A DNA stretch of 64,000 nucleotides from Pectobacterium wasabiae CFBP 3304 (GTDB taxonomy: Bacteria > Pseudomonadota > Gammaproteobacteria > Enterobacterales > Enterobacteriaceae), in assembly GCF_001742185.1 (NCBI RefSeq), contig NZ_CP015750.1, forward strand, positions 2,170,001-2,234,000, written 5' to 3'. The notes under the pieces were generated by a model. The model searched no databases and was not told the DNA's origin. It saw only the letters and a program-made list of their open reading frames with translations. Every line of letters starts with the position of its first letter. Position 1 is the stretch's first letter. Positions 1 to 9,585 of the stretch are shown in pieces. Both the position numbers and the translations under genes were made by a program.

Positions 1-38
1 AAGGCAAGAAAGCCGTACTGCGCATTCTTGCCTGATTA

Positions 39-75
39 AAGAAGCGATGCCTGAGCTGAACATCGCCTTCTTTTA
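39..75 (-). terminator. Probable terminator of the TonB receptor gene
   Basis: An imperfect hairpin (arms 39-49 and 61-72, one bulged base) lies just past the stop codon of the receptor gene read on the minus strand and is followed there by a short T-rich run. A second perfect 9-bp inverted repeat lies at 2-10/25-33, but the window edge hides its context. Confidence 0.45.
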
Positions 76-97
76 GTGAATCAGCGTGTTATACCGA

Positions 98-2500
98 TTA
101 GAAATCGACATTCACACCAAGCTGGAAGGAACGGCCGGGCGCGGTAGACAGCGCGCGATCGTATTGCCCTTGTCGGTCATCGGTTTCGATCTGACGGCTG
201 CTCAGGTAGTCCCAGTATTTACGGTCAGTCAGGTTATACACGCCACCGCTGATTTTCACGTCTTTGGTCACGCGATAGTAGGCGGTCAGATCCACCATGC
301 CATAGCCAGGGATCCGCATATATTCGGCAGTCGAAGCGGTGATTGCTGTGCCAGCATTGGTGTAGTTTTGACGATTGGTATCCTGCGCCTGCTTCCCTTT
401 CTGGAAGGTTGATGTCAGAGCAGCGCCGTAGCGTTGGGAAGGATCGTCATAGGCGATGCCAACAACCGCTTTCATCGGCGCGACGCTGTCGAGATCGACA
501 TAGCGGTCGCCAAGGTAGCGCGACTGCGATTGACCTTTGGTATAGCCAAACGCCAGCGTGGTGCTGAGCCCATCAACCGCTGGGAACCAGGTGCCTAGCT
601 GTATTTTGCTGCTGACTTCGCCGCCATAAATGTAGGCTTTATCGCGGTTTTCCGCCTGGTATATCGTACTGATATTGCTCGGAACGTTGGTGAATCTATC
701 TGGATTAGCGCTACGACGGTAGCGGGTATTGGCGATAAAATTCTTATAGGTGTTGTAGAACAGTGCTGTCCGGAATGTGACTCCCTCCGTTGCTTCGCCT
801 TTTAAGCCCCATTCTACGTTGTTGCTGGTTTCTGTCTTGAGGTCGCTATTGCCGATAAAGGCATACTGAAACGGCCCGGCATAGTTGGCGTCAAGATTTG
901 TGCTGCCATAAAGCTGGCTGGCATCGGGGAACTGTGCGCCGCGGCGATACTGCAAATAGGTGGTTAGCGTTGGAGTGATGTCGTAGAGGAAGCTCAGTGA
1001 AGGCAGGATTTGTGTATCACTGTTGGCTTTACCGTACAGTCTGTTGACATCGGATCCACTGATGACACTGCCGTTGCCGCTCAGGCTAACCGCGTTGGTC
1101 GCTTTGGTTCGTTGATGAACAGCGCGCACGGCAGGGACGACCGAGAAGGCGTGCCCAGCCAGATCCCAAGAGACGGTATCCTGCACGAAGCCGCCGACGG
1201 TGTAGCTGTCACTGTCGGCTTCTGGCTGCATGATGTTATTCGCACCCGTTTGATTAGGCGATTGTCTGAACGGACGCTCTGTCTTGGTTTGGCTGGCATT
1301 GAGGCCCCAGCTAAACTCGTGACGATCCCAGCTTTTCACCAGATGGGTATCGAAGCCGTACGTTTTTACATTGTAATCAGAATAGACACGATGGCTATCG
1401 GCGGCTGCCATTCCCGTGGTTGCAGGTAGCCAGGTGTTGTCATGTGATTCACTGTTTTGGAAGTAAATGCGGCTATCAACTAAATCAACCAGCGTGTTGT
1501 TGGCGGGCGTCCAGCGGTCTTTCAGGCTGGCGCTCCAGCGGCGAGTCTCGCTGCTTTGTTGTGCGGTGCCATAAATCGTATTATTGTTGCTTGGCAGGCT
1601 CCCCCAGTAATCGTAGTGGGTGTGGTTGGTTTTATGATAATAATCTAGCGTACCGGTGAGCTGGTGTTCATCATTCGGTTGCCAGATGGCCGATGCCAGA
1701 ATGGCGTTAGAGTGCCAGTTTGCTGGGTAAGCGGCGATCTCGTCGCTGTTGTTACGCGTTTGCTGGCCGTCACGACGGCTGAGCACGACAATGCCGCGCA
1801 GTTCGGCATCCCCGCCTGCGGCGGTGATGCCGTTATGCCAACCATGGTTGGCAGAGTCATAATCACTCTGGAAGCCGACATACTCCTGTTTATTTGCGCT
1901 TAAATAATCATCTGCTGATTTGGGACGGAACGAAACACTTCCGCCTAGCGCATTGATCGCATTTTCCGCTGAGGTCACACCGGATTCGATATTCACCCGT
2001 CCATAGAGATAAGGGTCGACATAGTCACGCCCCATGCCAAACGTATTAAACCCAGCTCGGCTGGCATAACTGCGCCCTGTTGCATTAGGCAGAGCGATCC
2101 CGTCGGTATCAATGGCGACGCGATTGCTTTCTATCCCGCGAATGTTGTAGCCCGTGTAGCCGCCGCGATCGAAGCCACTTTTCCCTGTATTACTGCCGCC
2201 GCTGGAGCCCGTGGCGCTGATTAACGGCTGGTAACGCATAATGGTGCCAAAATCGTTACCGCCATTCTTCTGCATATCATTGGCTGTGATTGAAACGGAG
2301 GAGCCTGCTTTTTTCTCAACTTCAGGTGCGTGTACGGTCATGACGTCACCCGTCTGTTCCGTTTTAGCCGCCGTGTTGTCTTCATTCTTACCGTTGAGTG
2401 CGCTATTGCCCGTGGTGCTATCCGCTGCCATGCTGTTCAGCGCGACGCTAGTCAAGATGCCGGTGAGAAGAATTTTATTTAAATTCTTGTTAATTAACAT
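98..2500 (-). CDS. TonB-dependent outer-membrane receptor, haem/haemoglobin-type family
   Basis: An 800-residue outer-membrane receptor, predicted to import an iron source (probably haem or a haem protein) with energy from TonB-ExbB-ExbD. The N-terminus has a signal peptide ending near AAD (residues 25-27). A likely TonB box (DVMTVHAPE, about residues 52-60) follows, then a plug domain with the conserved YNIRGIESNRVAIDTDG segment (about 118-134). The rest is a long beta-barrel ending in aromatic Phe, as barrel proteins do. The plug wording resembles the TonB-dependent haemoglobin/transferrin/lactoferrin receptor family. The exact ligand cannot be read from sequence. It is monocistronic, divergent from parC and preceded by a strong Fur box, so iron-repressed expression is expected. 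exbBD lie in the same window at 25-26.7 kb. Confidence 0.85.
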   Translation of the reverse strand: MLINKNLNKILLTGILTSVALNSMAADSTTGNSALNGKNEDNTAAKTEQTGDVMTVHAPEVEKKAGSSVSITANDMQKNGGNDFGTIMRYQPLISATGSSGGSNTGKSGFDRGGYTGYNIRGIESNRVAIDTDGIALPNATGRSYASRAGFNTFGMGRDYVDPYLYGRVNIESGVTSAENAINALGGSVSFRPKSADDYLSANKQEYVGFQSDYDSANHGWHNGITAAGGDAELRGIVVLSRRDGQQTRNNSDEIAAYPANWHSNAILASAIWQPNDEHQLTGTLDYYHKTNHTHYDYWGSLPSNNNTIYGTAQQSSETRRWSASLKDRWTPANNTLVDLVDSRIYFQNSESHDNTWLPATTGMAAADSHRVYSDYNVKTYGFDTHLVKSWDRHEFSWGLNASQTKTERPFRQSPNQTGANNIMQPEADSDSYTVGGFVQDTVSWDLAGHAFSVVPAVRAVHQRTKATNAVSLSGNGSVISGSDVNRLYGKANSDTQILPSLSFLYDITPTLTTYLQYRRGAQFPDASQLYGSTNLDANYAGPFQYAFIGNSDLKTETSNNVEWGLKGEATEGVTFRTALFYNTYKNFIANTRYRRSANPDRFTNVPSNISTIYQAENRDKAYIYGGEVSSKIQLGTWFPAVDGLSTTLAFGYTKGQSQSRYLGDRYVDLDSVAPMKAVVGIAYDDPSQRYGAALTSTFQKGKQAQDTNRQNYTNAGTAITASTAEYMRIPGYGMVDLTAYYRVTKDVKISGGVYNLTDRKYWDYLSSRQIETDDRQGQYDRALSTAPGRSFQLGVNVDF

Positions 2501-2931
2501 AATGATACTCTGCTATAAGGTGGTTCTGACCAGCGGCGTTGAGGAAACATGGCGTGCTGGTAGCTAACGTCTGCAAGGGAAATGCAAAACGGCGAATAAC
2601 ATTAATTATCATGTGGTAATGATAATTATTATCAATATGTTAATCATTATCGTTTGTCGCGGCAATGAAGATGAATAATTCTTAATGAAACGGTCTGTTT
2701 GCCATCAAGGTGCCGAACGCTGTCGAATGAAATAACGGAGTCTCGCCCCGAGTGATGATTTTCTGAGACGACATCATTTCCTGTGGTGTGGTTCTCTACG
2801 AATGGCTTCCTGCGAATGGTTCCTTGTGACATCACCTCATCAGATAAGGTACTATTCCCGCCAAACATACCGCCGCTATGGCGTGTCGGAAAGCGTAACA
2901 ATCGCGCCGCGATGTGAGGAAAGTGAGATAA
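2501..2931. other. Divergent promoter region, TonB receptor / parC
   Basis: This 431-bp region separates the receptor gene (minus) from parC (plus). The receptor side is AT-rich and holds the Fur box at 2615-2633. The parC side (about 2700-2930) holds no recognisable gene. The long minus-strand frame that crosses into parC looks like a shadow of parC. Confidence 0.5.
2615..2633. promoter_or_regulatory. Fur box
   Basis: The 19-mer GGTAATGATAATTATTATC matches the classical Fur consensus GATAATGATAATCATTATC at 17 of 19 positions. It lies about 115 bp upstream of the receptor start codon. A weaker overlapping AT-rich match follows at 2633-2651. Iron-dependent repression of the receptor gene is therefore likely. 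Confidence 0.85.
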
Positions 2932-5202
2932 ATGAGTGAGATGACTCATGACGGCGCAGAAAGCCTTGCGCTGCGCACGTTTACCGAAAATGCATACCTG
3001 AATTATTCCATGTACGTCATCATGGACAGGGCATTGCCGTTCATTGGCGATGGCCTGAAGCCTGTGCAGCGTCGCATTGTGTATGCGATGTCCGAGCTGG
3101 GACTGAATGCCAGCGCCAAATTTAAAAAATCCGCCCGTACCGTGGGTGACGTGCTGGGTAAATACCATCCGCACGGCGACAGCGCCTGCTATGAAGCGAT
3201 GGTGCTGATGGCGCAGCCGTTCTCTTACCGCTACCCGCTGGTGGATGGTCAGGGAAACTGGGGGGCGCCGGACGATCCGAAATCGTTTGCCGCTATGCGT
3301 TATACCGAATCGCGGTTGTCCAAATACGCGGAAGTGCTGCTGTCAGAGTTAGGGCAGGGCACGGTCGATTACACCCCGAATTTTGACGGCACGATGCAAG
3401 AGCCGAAGATGCTGCCTGCGCGCTTGCCGAATATTCTGTTGAACGGCACCACCGGGATCGCCGTCGGCATGGCAACGGATATTCCGCCGCACAATGTGCG
3501 TGAAATCGCTGCGGCAGCCGTCATGCTGCTGGAAAACCCAAAAGCCTCGCTGGACGATCTGCTCCAGCATGTGCAGGGGCCGGATTTCCCGACGGAAGCC
3601 GAAATCATCACGCCGCGTGATGAAGTGCGCAAACTCTACCAGAACGGTCGTGGTTCGGTGCGGATGCGCGCGGTCTGGAAGAAAGAAGACGGCGATGTGG
3701 TGATTACTGCGCTGCCACATCAGGTTTCCGGTGCCAAAGTGCTGGAGCAGATTGCCAGCCAGATGCGTGCGAAAAAGCTGCCGATGGTGGAAGACCTGCG
3801 TGATGAATCCGATCACGAGAACCCAACCCGTCTGGTGCTGGTGCCGCGCTCGAACCGTATCGATATGGACCAGGTGATGAACCATCTGTTCGCCACTACC
3901 GATCTGGAAAAGAGCTATCGCGTTAACATGAACATGATCGGTCTGGATGGTCGTCCCAGCGTGAAAGGGCTGGTCGAGATCCTGAGCGAGTGGCTGGTAT
4001 TCCGTCGTGACACCGTGTGCCGCCGACTGAACTACCGTCTGGAAAAAGTGCTCAAGCGTCTGCATATTCTTGAAGGCTTGCTGATTGCGTTCCTGAACAT
4101 TGATGAAGTGATTCATATCATCCGCACGGAAGACGAGCCAAAGCCCGTTCTGATGCGCCAATTCAGCCTGAGTGAAACACAGGCTGAAGCGATCCTGGAG
4201 CTGAAATTACGTCATTTGGCCAAGCTGGAAGAGATGAAAATCCGCGGTGAGCAGGATGATTTGGCCAAAGAGCGCGATCAGTTGCAAGCGCTGCTGGCGT
4301 CAGAGCGTAAGCTCAGCAATCTGATCAAGAAAGAAATTCAGTCAGATGCGCAAGCCTATGGTGACGATCGTCGTTCGCCGCTGCATGAGCGCAGTGAATC
4401 AAAAGCGATGAGTGAACACGACTTTGTGCCGTCTGAACCGGTCACCATTGTGCTGTCGGAAATGGGCTGGGTACGCAGCGCCAAAGGGCATGATATCGAT
4501 CCTACCGGGTTGAGCTATAAAGCGGGCGATAGTTTCCGCGCGGTAGCGAAAGGCAAGAGCAACCAGCCCGTGGTGTTCATTGACTCCACCGGCCGCAGCT
4601 ACGCGCTGGATCCGATCTCGCTGCCTTCTGCGCGCGGTCAGGGCGAACCACTAACGGGCAAACTCACGCCGCCGCCGGGTGCGACGATTGAACAAGTGCT
4701 GATGGCCGCAGACGATCAGCCGTTGCTTATGGCATCGGATGCAGGCTATGGATTTGTCTGTACCTTCAACGATCTGGTGGCGCGTAACCGTGCGGGTAAA
4801 GCGATTATTACGCTGCCGGATAATGCGAAAGCGCTGACGCCGATCGAGATCAAGGGCGAGGATAATCTGCTAATGGCGATCACTGCCGCGGGCAGAATGC
4901 TGCTGTTCCCTGTCTCTGATTTGCCACAGTTGTCGAAAGGCAAGGGTAACAAGATCGTGTCCATCTCCTCGACTGACTTTGCGGAAGGTAAAGACCGTCT
5001 GACCTGGCTGTATCTGCTGCCACCACAGGCTTCCGTCACGCTGTATTTCGGTAAGCGTAAGCTGGTGCTGCGTCCGAACGAGCTGCAGAAATATCAGGGT
5101 GAGCGCGGACGGAAAGGCACGTTGCTGCGTGGGCTACAGCGTATCGACCGCATTGAGGTGGATGCACCGCAGCAGGTTAATACTGGCAGCAGCGAAGAAT
5201 AA
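2932..5202 (+). CDS. parC: DNA topoisomerase IV subunit A (ParC)
   Basis: Subunit A of topoisomerase IV, the type IIA enzyme that decatenates daughter chromosomes together with ParE. The 756-residue product begins with the typical [25 protein letters not shown] block, written here in parts: YLNYSMYVI then [17 protein letters not shown]. The catalytic tyrosine lies in the [14 protein letters not shown] region (about residue 123), and the quinolone-resistance segment [13 protein letters not shown] is at about 78-90 with the susceptible-type Ser. The C-terminal beta-pinwheel includes repeated motifs such as GKGNKIVSI. Length equals that of the enterobacterial family. The start at ATG 2932 is supported by family length. 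plsC and ftsP follow, the same order as in E. coli. A hairpin terminator lies 24 bp downstream. Confidence 0.98.
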   Translation: MSEMTHDGAESLALRTFTENAYLNYSMYVIMDRALPFIGDGLKPVQRRIVYAMSELGLNASAKFKKSARTVGDVLGKYHPHGDSACYEAMVLMAQPFSYRYPLVDGQGNWGAPDDPKSFAAMRYTESRLSKYAEVLLSELGQGTVDYTPNFDGTMQEPKMLPARLPNILLNGTTGIAVGMATDIPPHNVREIAAAAVMLLENPKASLDDLLQHVQGPDFPTEAEIITPRDEVRKLYQNGRGSVRMRAVWKKEDGDVVITALPHQVSGAKVLEQIASQMRAKKLPMVEDLRDESDHENPTRLVLVPRSNRIDMDQVMNHLFATTDLEKSYRVNMNMIGLDGRPSVKGLVEILSEWLVFRRDTVCRRLNYRLEKVLKRLHILEGLLIAFLNIDEVIHIIRTEDEPKPVLMRQFSLSETQAEAILELKLRHLAKLEEMKIRGEQDDLAKERDQLQALLASERKLSNLIKKEIQSDAQAYGDDRRSPLHERSESKAMSEHDFVPSEPVTIVLSEMGWVRSAKGHDIDPTGLSYKAGDSFRAVAKGKSNQPVVFIDSTGRSYALDPISLPSARGQGEPLTGKLTPPPGATIEQVLMAADDQPLLMASDAGYGFVCTFNDLVARNRAGKAIITLPDNAKALTPIEIKGEDNLLMAITAAGRMLLFPVSDLPQLSKGKGNKIVSISSTDFAEGKDRLTWLYLLPPQASVTLYFGKRKLVLRPNELQKYQGERGRKGTLLRGLQRIDRIEVDAPQQVNTGSSEE

Positions 5203-5225
5203 ATCCTCTGTATATAAAAGAGTGC

Positions 5226-5252
5226 AAAGGCGGTGTTATACCGCCTTTCTTT
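5226..5252 (+). terminator. Terminator after parC
   Basis: The perfect stem AAAGGCGG / CCGCCTTT (5226-5233 and 5241-5248) is followed by a short T-rich tail, 24 bp after the parC stop codon. Confidence 0.75.
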
Positions 5253-5346
5253 GATGTCTGGTTGCTATCCCGCAGCAAATTGAATCACCGTGTGTTTTAG
5301 CGCGAAATCGCTATACTAGCGGCGGCTGTTGGTTAATGAGGTTGCT

Positions 5347-6084
5347 ATGTTATCCATTTTGCGTTTTTTTGTTGTTGTTATATTTTCGATTTTGATCTGT
5401 ATTTTCGGCTTGTTTTACTGCCTGTTCAGCCCTAGAAATCCCCGCCATGTGGCGACCTTCGGCCATCTGTTTGGTCGCTTATCCGTGGTGTTTGGCCTGA
5501 AAGTCGACATGCGGATACCGGAAGACGCGGCGCATTACGGCAACTGTATCTATATCGCGAATCATCAGAACAACTACGATATGGTCACGGTATCCAGCGC
5601 GGTTCAGCCTCGCACCGTTACCGTGGGTAAGAAAAGCCTGCTGTGGATCCCGTTCTTCGGCCCGCTATACTGGCTGACGGGTAATTTGCTGATTGACCGT
5701 GAAAACCGAACCAAAGCGCATGGCACCATCGCTCAGGTGGTGAAACACATTAAAGAGCGTAATACTTCCATCTGGATGTTCCCCGAAGGTACACGTAGCC
5801 GTGGGCGCGGTCTGATGCCATTCAAAACGGGTGCGTTCCATGCGGCGATTAGCGCAAACGTGCCGATCGTGCCGATTTGTGTTTCTACTACCAGTAATAA
5901 GGTGAAATTGAACCGCTGGAATAACGGCCTCGTTATCGTAGAAATGCTGCCACCCATTGATACCCGTGCGTATACCAAAGATCAGGTCCGTGAACTGGCT
6001 GCACATTGCCATGATGTGATGGCTGCCAAGATTGCTGAACTGGATGCGGAAGTCGCGGCGCGCGAAGCGGCAGACAAAAAATAA
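5347..6084 (+). CDS. plsC: 1-acyl-sn-glycerol-3-phosphate acyltransferase (PlsC)
   Basis: Converts lysophosphatidic acid to phosphatidic acid with acyl-ACP or acyl-CoA, the second acylation of membrane phospholipid synthesis at the inner membrane. The N-terminal hydrophobic segment (about residues 3-22) anchors the protein. The acyltransferase motif NHQNNYD (about 73-79; the family pattern is NHxxxxD) and the FPEGTRSRG motif (about 144-152) are both present. The chosen ATG (5347) gives 245 residues, as in E. coli. An upstream in-frame TTG at 5329 would add six residues but lacks support, and a GAGG motif lies just before the ATG. It lies between parC and ftsP as in E. coli. Confidence 0.97.
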   Translation: MLSILRFFVVVIFSILICIFGLFYCLFSPRNPRHVATFGHLFGRLSVVFGLKVDMRIPEDAAHYGNCIYIANHQNNYDMVTVSSAVQPRTVTVGKKSLLWIPFFGPLYWLTGNLLIDRENRTKAHGTIAQVVKHIKERNTSIWMFPEGTRSRGRGLMPFKTGAFHAAISANVPIVPICVSTTSNKVKLNRWNNGLVIVEMLPPIDTRAYTKDQVRELAAHCHDVMAAKIAELDAEVAAREAADKK

Positions 6085-6108
6085 GTTTACCCCATCAGGT
6101 TCTACCCT

Positions 6109-6175
6109 AAATCATTCGAGCGGCAGGAGGCCAACGCACTGGCTGCTTGAGGGATGGCGGGTATCTAGGATTATT
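6109..6175. repeat. Short copy of an enterobacterial palindromic intergenic repeat
   Basis: This stretch holds both outer arms of the longer repeat seen at 63102-63224 (ATTCGAG...GGCAGGA and CCAACGCAC...GGCTGCTTGAG), with the central part deleted. It lies between plsC and ftsP. The relation is seen by eye and the family name is not certain. Confidence 0.55.
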
Positions 6176-6238
6176 TCTTCCGAATACCTAATCGGAAGTT
6201 AAACTTTGCTTACGGTTTATTGGATTTACGGAGTCATT

Positions 6239-7654
6239 ATGTCACTCAGCCGACGTCAGTTTATTCAGGCATCGGGCCTTGCGTTATGTGCGGGTATGAC
6301 GCCACTGGCAGCGAAAGCCAGCGGGAATCCCACTGCATTACCTATACCGCCATTACTGGAGTCGCGCCGAGGCCAGCCTCTTTTTCTGACGATGCAGCGT
6401 GCTCATTGGGCATTTTCTAGCGATCGTAAGACGCCCATTTGGGGCATTAATGGCCGTTATTTGGGGCCGACGGTGCGAGTCTATGACGGCGATGACATTA
6501 AACTAATTTACAGCAATCGCCTGAATGAGCCTGTCGCGATGACGATTGGCGGGTTACAGGTGCCGGGGCCGCTAATGGGCGGCGCAGCCCGCATCATTTC
6601 ACCGGGGAGCGACTGGTCGCCGGTATTACCGGTTCGTCAGCCGTCGGCGACCTGCTGGTATCATGCGAATACGCCGAACCGCATGGCACCCCATATCTAT
6701 AACGGATTGGCAGGGCTGTGGCTGGTGGAAGACAGCATCAGTAAATCCCTGCCGTTGCCCAATCATTACGGTGTCGATGATTTCCCGTTGATTATTCAGG
6801 ATAAACGGCTGGATAACTTTGGCGTCCCTCTCTATAACCCGCCTTCTAACGGTGGGTTCGTGGGGGACTCGCTGTTAGTCAATGGCGTCCAAAATCCCTT
6901 TGTTGAAGTTTCTCGCGGCTGGGTTCGCCTGAGATTGTTGAATGCGTCGAACGCCCGGCGTTACGTAATGCGGCTGAGCGATGGCCGAGCGATGCATGTG
7001 ATCGCCAGCGATCAAGGACTGTTACCGGCACCGATGGCGGTGAACCAACTGTCGCTCGCGCCAGGAGAACGACGCGAAATATTGGTCGATATGTCGCAAG
7101 GCGAAGAGGTTACGCTGACGGCCGGCGAGTCTGCTGGAATTATGGATCGCCTGCGGGGCTTATTTGAGCCTTCCAGCATCCTGATTTCCACCCAAATCGT
7201 TACGCTTAAACCGACGGGGCTGTTGCCATTGGTAACGGACAATCTACCGATGCGTTTGCTGGCTGACAACATCATTGAAGGCAGTATTAGCCGCACGCGT
7301 GAATTCCGTTTGGGTGATAGTCTGCCCGGTATCAACGGTGCGATGTGGGACATGACGCGTGCTGATGTGCAAACCCAGCTTGGTCGTTGTGAACGCTGGA
7401 TTATCCACGCCGATACGCCGCAGGCTTTCCACATTCAGGGCGTTAAGTTTCTGGTGCGCAGCGTGAACGGTGGCCCACCGGCAGTAGAAGACAGCGGCTG
7501 GAAAGATACGGTATGGGTGAATAACGATGTCGAGCTGCTGGTGTATTTCATGCAGCCTTCTTCAATGGCGTTCCCTTTCCTCTATTACAGCCAGACGCTG
7601 GAATTGGCCGATCGCGGCTCGACGGGACAGCTCATCGTACAGACTGCGATGTAA
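6239..7654 (+). CDS. ftsP: Cell division protein FtsP (SufI), Tat-exported cupredoxin-like protein
   Basis: A periplasmic divisome-stabilising protein with a multicopper-oxidase fold that has lost most copper ligands. The twin-arginine signal is clear: SRRQFIQASGLAL at residues 4-16, followed by an AXA-type site near AKA (about 26-28). Cupredoxin domains follow, with segments such as NRMAPHIYNGLAGLW near residues 145-159 and DTPQAFHIQGVKFLVRSVNG in the C-terminal domain. The ATG at 6239 gives 471 residues, the family length, and places the twin arginines correctly. An upstream in-frame start at 6206 would add 11 residues before the Tat motif and is not favoured. Gene order parC-plsC-ftsP is conserved in enterobacteria. 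Confidence 0.95.
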   Translation: MSLSRRQFIQASGLALCAGMTPLAAKASGNPTALPIPPLLESRRGQPLFLTMQRAHWAFSSDRKTPIWGINGRYLGPTVRVYDGDDIKLIYSNRLNEPVAMTIGGLQVPGPLMGGAARIISPGSDWSPVLPVRQPSATCWYHANTPNRMAPHIYNGLAGLWLVEDSISKSLPLPNHYGVDDFPLIIQDKRLDNFGVPLYNPPSNGGFVGDSLLVNGVQNPFVEVSRGWVRLRLLNASNARRYVMRLSDGRAMHVIASDQGLLPAPMAVNQLSLAPGERREILVDMSQGEEVTLTAGESAGIMDRLRGLFEPSSILISTQIVTLKPTGLLPLVTDNLPMRLLADNIIEGSISRTREFRLGDSLPGINGAMWDMTRADVQTQLGRCERWIIHADTPQAFHIQGVKFLVRSVNGGPPAVEDSGWKDTVWVNNDVELLVYFMQPSSMAFPFLYYSQTLELADRGSTGQLIVQTAM

Positions 7655-7976
7655 ATCTCTATCCTGCCTGCAACCCTCCGCCGTTATGGAAGTAACGGCA
7701 GTGTTTCCCATCTCCGCTTGCTTCTTAATGTGATCCACCTCTATTCAGACAAACCAAAATTAAAGATGCGGAGCCGCACGGACGATACCTTATAGAGAGA
7801 GGTTGCTCTGGACTAAGGGAATATTGCGGCTTGGATACTGGGTTTAATGCGTTATAAAAATATTTTTTATTACAACAAATTCAGAGTCCGAGTGTTTCGT
7901 GGCGCCATGGAATCAGGTTCACTTCTGTTTTAACTCGTTCGCAGCCAGAACGCTGCGTCACTGAAAAGGTTGCACT
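7655..7976. other. Intergenic region ftsP / GntR regulator
   Basis: This 322-bp region holds a 7-bp perfect hairpin at 7680-7699 (GCCGTTA / TAACGGC) soon after ftsP, a plausible weak terminator. An AT-rich tract lies at about 7850-7880 and probably belongs to the promoter of the regulator gene. No gene is visible. Confidence 0.5.
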
Positions 7977-8714
7977 ATGCGGGAATTACTGCTTTGGGTC
8001 AGGGAGCAACTGACCGGGATGCCGTCGGCGCCTCGCTATATGCAGCTCGCGTCGTTGCTTGAATCAGAAATCGGCCGTCGGAAGACATTGTCAGGCCAGT
8101 TCTTACCTGCGGAAAGATTGATTGCACAACAGTTGGGATTATCGAGAGTAACTGTTTCCCGATCCTTGTCGTTGCTGGAAGAGAAGGGTCTGATTGTTCG
8201 TCAGCAGGGGGTAGGAACTCGCGTTGCCCAACGGCTTAATTATGCGTTGAGTGCGGAAGATGAAGGGTTCACCGCACTGGTGTTGAAGCAAGGCGGTGTT
8301 GCCGGCAGCCTCTGGCTGGAGAAGGCAATACAGGTTCCACCTACGGCTATTGCTGAAAAAATGTCTCAACTGGAAGATGAAACCGTCACCTACCTGCGGC
8401 GCGTTCGGCTCAGCAATAGTGAGCCGGTCTCGCTGGAAACGACCTGGATCCCGCAAAAATTTTTACCCGATCCAGAAACGCTCGAACAGTCCCTCTATCA
8501 ATATTGGATGGCACGTGGGATCACGCCGGACAAAAAACGCTATCGTTTTAAAGCGATGTCCTGTGTGGAAGAGGTTGCCGAACTTCTTGGTATTGTCGCA
8601 GGGGCTCCCATATTGTATTGCCAACTGCATGTTTATAACGAACAGGGCGAACTGCTGGAATACAGTGAGGCACACTGCCGTAGCGATGTGTATGAGATTC
8701 AGTTTGCTGATTAG
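7977..8714 (+). CDS. GntR-family transcriptional regulator with UTRA effector domain
   Basis: A 245-residue DNA-binding regulator of the HutC type. The N-terminal winged helix-turn-helix (about residues 18-85) has the typical PAERLIAQQLGLSRVTVSRSL block, seen as LPAERLIAQQ and LSRVTVSRSLSLLEEKGL. The UTRA ligand-binding domain follows (about 95-240), with typical LRRVRLSNSEPVSLETTWIP wording. The ATG at 7977 has AAAAGG eight bases upstream. Its ligand and targets are not evident. It is convergent with dkgA and does not form an obvious operon, so it may act elsewhere or on itself. Confidence 0.88.
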   Translation: MRELLLWVREQLTGMPSAPRYMQLASLLESEIGRRKTLSGQFLPAERLIAQQLGLSRVTVSRSLSLLEEKGLIVRQQGVGTRVAQRLNYALSAEDEGFTALVLKQGGVAGSLWLEKAIQVPPTAIAEKMSQLEDETVTYLRRVRLSNSEPVSLETTWIPQKFLPDPETLEQSLYQYWMARGITPDKKRYRFKAMSCVEEVAELLGIVAGAPILYCQLHVYNEQGELLEYSEAHCRSDVYEIQFAD

Positions 8715-8718
8715 AGAA

Positions 8719-8747
8719 AAAAATGCCAGCAGGGAGAATGCTGGCAT
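8719..8747 (-). terminator. dkgA: Terminator of dkgA
   Basis: A perfect 9-bp stem ATGCCAGCA / TGCTGGCAT (8723-8731, 8739-8747) is followed on the minus strand by a run of six Ts. It lies between the convergent ends of the GntR gene and dkgA. The T-run orientation fits dkgA; the hairpin may also stop transcription from the GntR side. Confidence 0.85.
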
Positions 8748-8757
8748 CTAAGGTGGG

Positions 8758-9585
8758 TTAATCGTTTCTCGGCTCGTCTGGGTCCGATCCCAGACGTTTT
8801 CCGCAGTCCAGCTTGGCAATTTCACCTAGTTCGTCTTTATCCAGACGGAAATCGAATACCTCGAAGTTTTCCTTGATGCGCGAAGGTGTCACCGATTTAG
8901 GGATCACCACCAGCCCGCTGTCCAGATGCCAGCGGATCGCAATCTGGGCGGGTGTTTTCCCATATTTCATCGCCAGTTTACGGATAATAGGGTGGTCGAA
9001 GACCCCTTCGCCCCCCTGTGCCAGCGGGCTCCAGGATTCCGTCTGGATATGGTGTGTGGCATTCCAGGCGTGGAGCTGTTTTTGCTGGAGAAGCGGGTGC
9101 AGTTCGACCTGATCGATGACCGGTAAGACGCCCGTTTCTTCTTTTAACCGCTGTAAATGATGAATATGGAAATTACTGACACCGATGCTTTTCGCCAGGC
9201 CTTGTTCCTGAAGTTTGATTAGCCCACGCCAGGCATCCACAAAGGTATTCTGTTGCGGCAATGGCCAGTGAATCAAGTAGAGATCGACGTAGTCTAGCCG
9301 AAGCTTGCGCAGACTCTCTTCCAGTGCTTTCTGAGGATCGGTGTGATCGCCATTCCAGAGCTTGGTGGTGATGAACACTTCTTCACGCGGTAGATTCGCG
9401 GAGCTCAGCGCCTGACCGACCGCTTCCTCGTTCTTATAAATCGCGGCGGTGTCGATCGCCCGATAGCCGATGGACAAGGCTTCGGACACGGCGATCACCG
9501 TGTCCTCACTGCTTGCTCGCCAGACCCCAAGGCCCAACTGGGGCATGATATTGCCGTCCGCCAGCTTAACTTTCGGTTGCGTCAT
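8758..9585 (-). CDS. dkgA: 2,5-diketo-D-gluconate reductase A / methylglyoxal reductase (DkgA)
   Basis: A 275-residue cytosolic aldo/keto reductase that uses NADPH to reduce 2,5-diketo-D-gluconate, methylglyoxal and related aldehydes. The (beta/alpha)8 family signatures are present: GYRAIDTAAIYKNEE (catalytic Asp and Tyr, about residues 40-54), the conserved Lys in ITTKLWN, IGVSNF, and the cofactor motif VVIPKSVTPSRIKENF near 228-243. Length and wording match E. coli DkgA (YqhE). In E. coli the gene directly follows yqhD; here yqhD lies 6.4 kb away, with a T6SS cargo island in between. Activation by YqhC is therefore uncertain unless dkgA has its own YqhC-responsive promoter. Confidence 0.95.
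   Translation of the reverse strand: MTQPKVKLADGNIMPQLGLGVWRASSEDTVIAVSEALSIGYRAIDTAAIYKNEEAVGQALSSANLPREEVFITTKLWNGDHTDPQKALEESLRKLRLDYVDLYLIHWPLPQQNTFVDAWRGLIKLQEQGLAKSIGVSNFHIHHLQRLKEETGVLPVIDQVELHPLLQQKQLHAWNATHHIQTESWSPLAQGGEGVFDHPIIRKLAMKYGKTPAQIAIRWHLDSGLVVIPKSVTPSRIKENFEVFDFRLDKDELGEIAKLDCGKRLGSDPDEPRND

Noticed and set aside
2647..3174. 175-codon minus-strand frame upstream of and into parC
   Set aside because: It overlaps the parC coding start on the other strand, has no recognisable motif, and looks like a shadow of parC codon structure.
3349..4161. 270-codon minus-strand frame within parC
   Set aside because: ParC is beyond doubt on the plus strand; the antisense frame has no recognisable domain.
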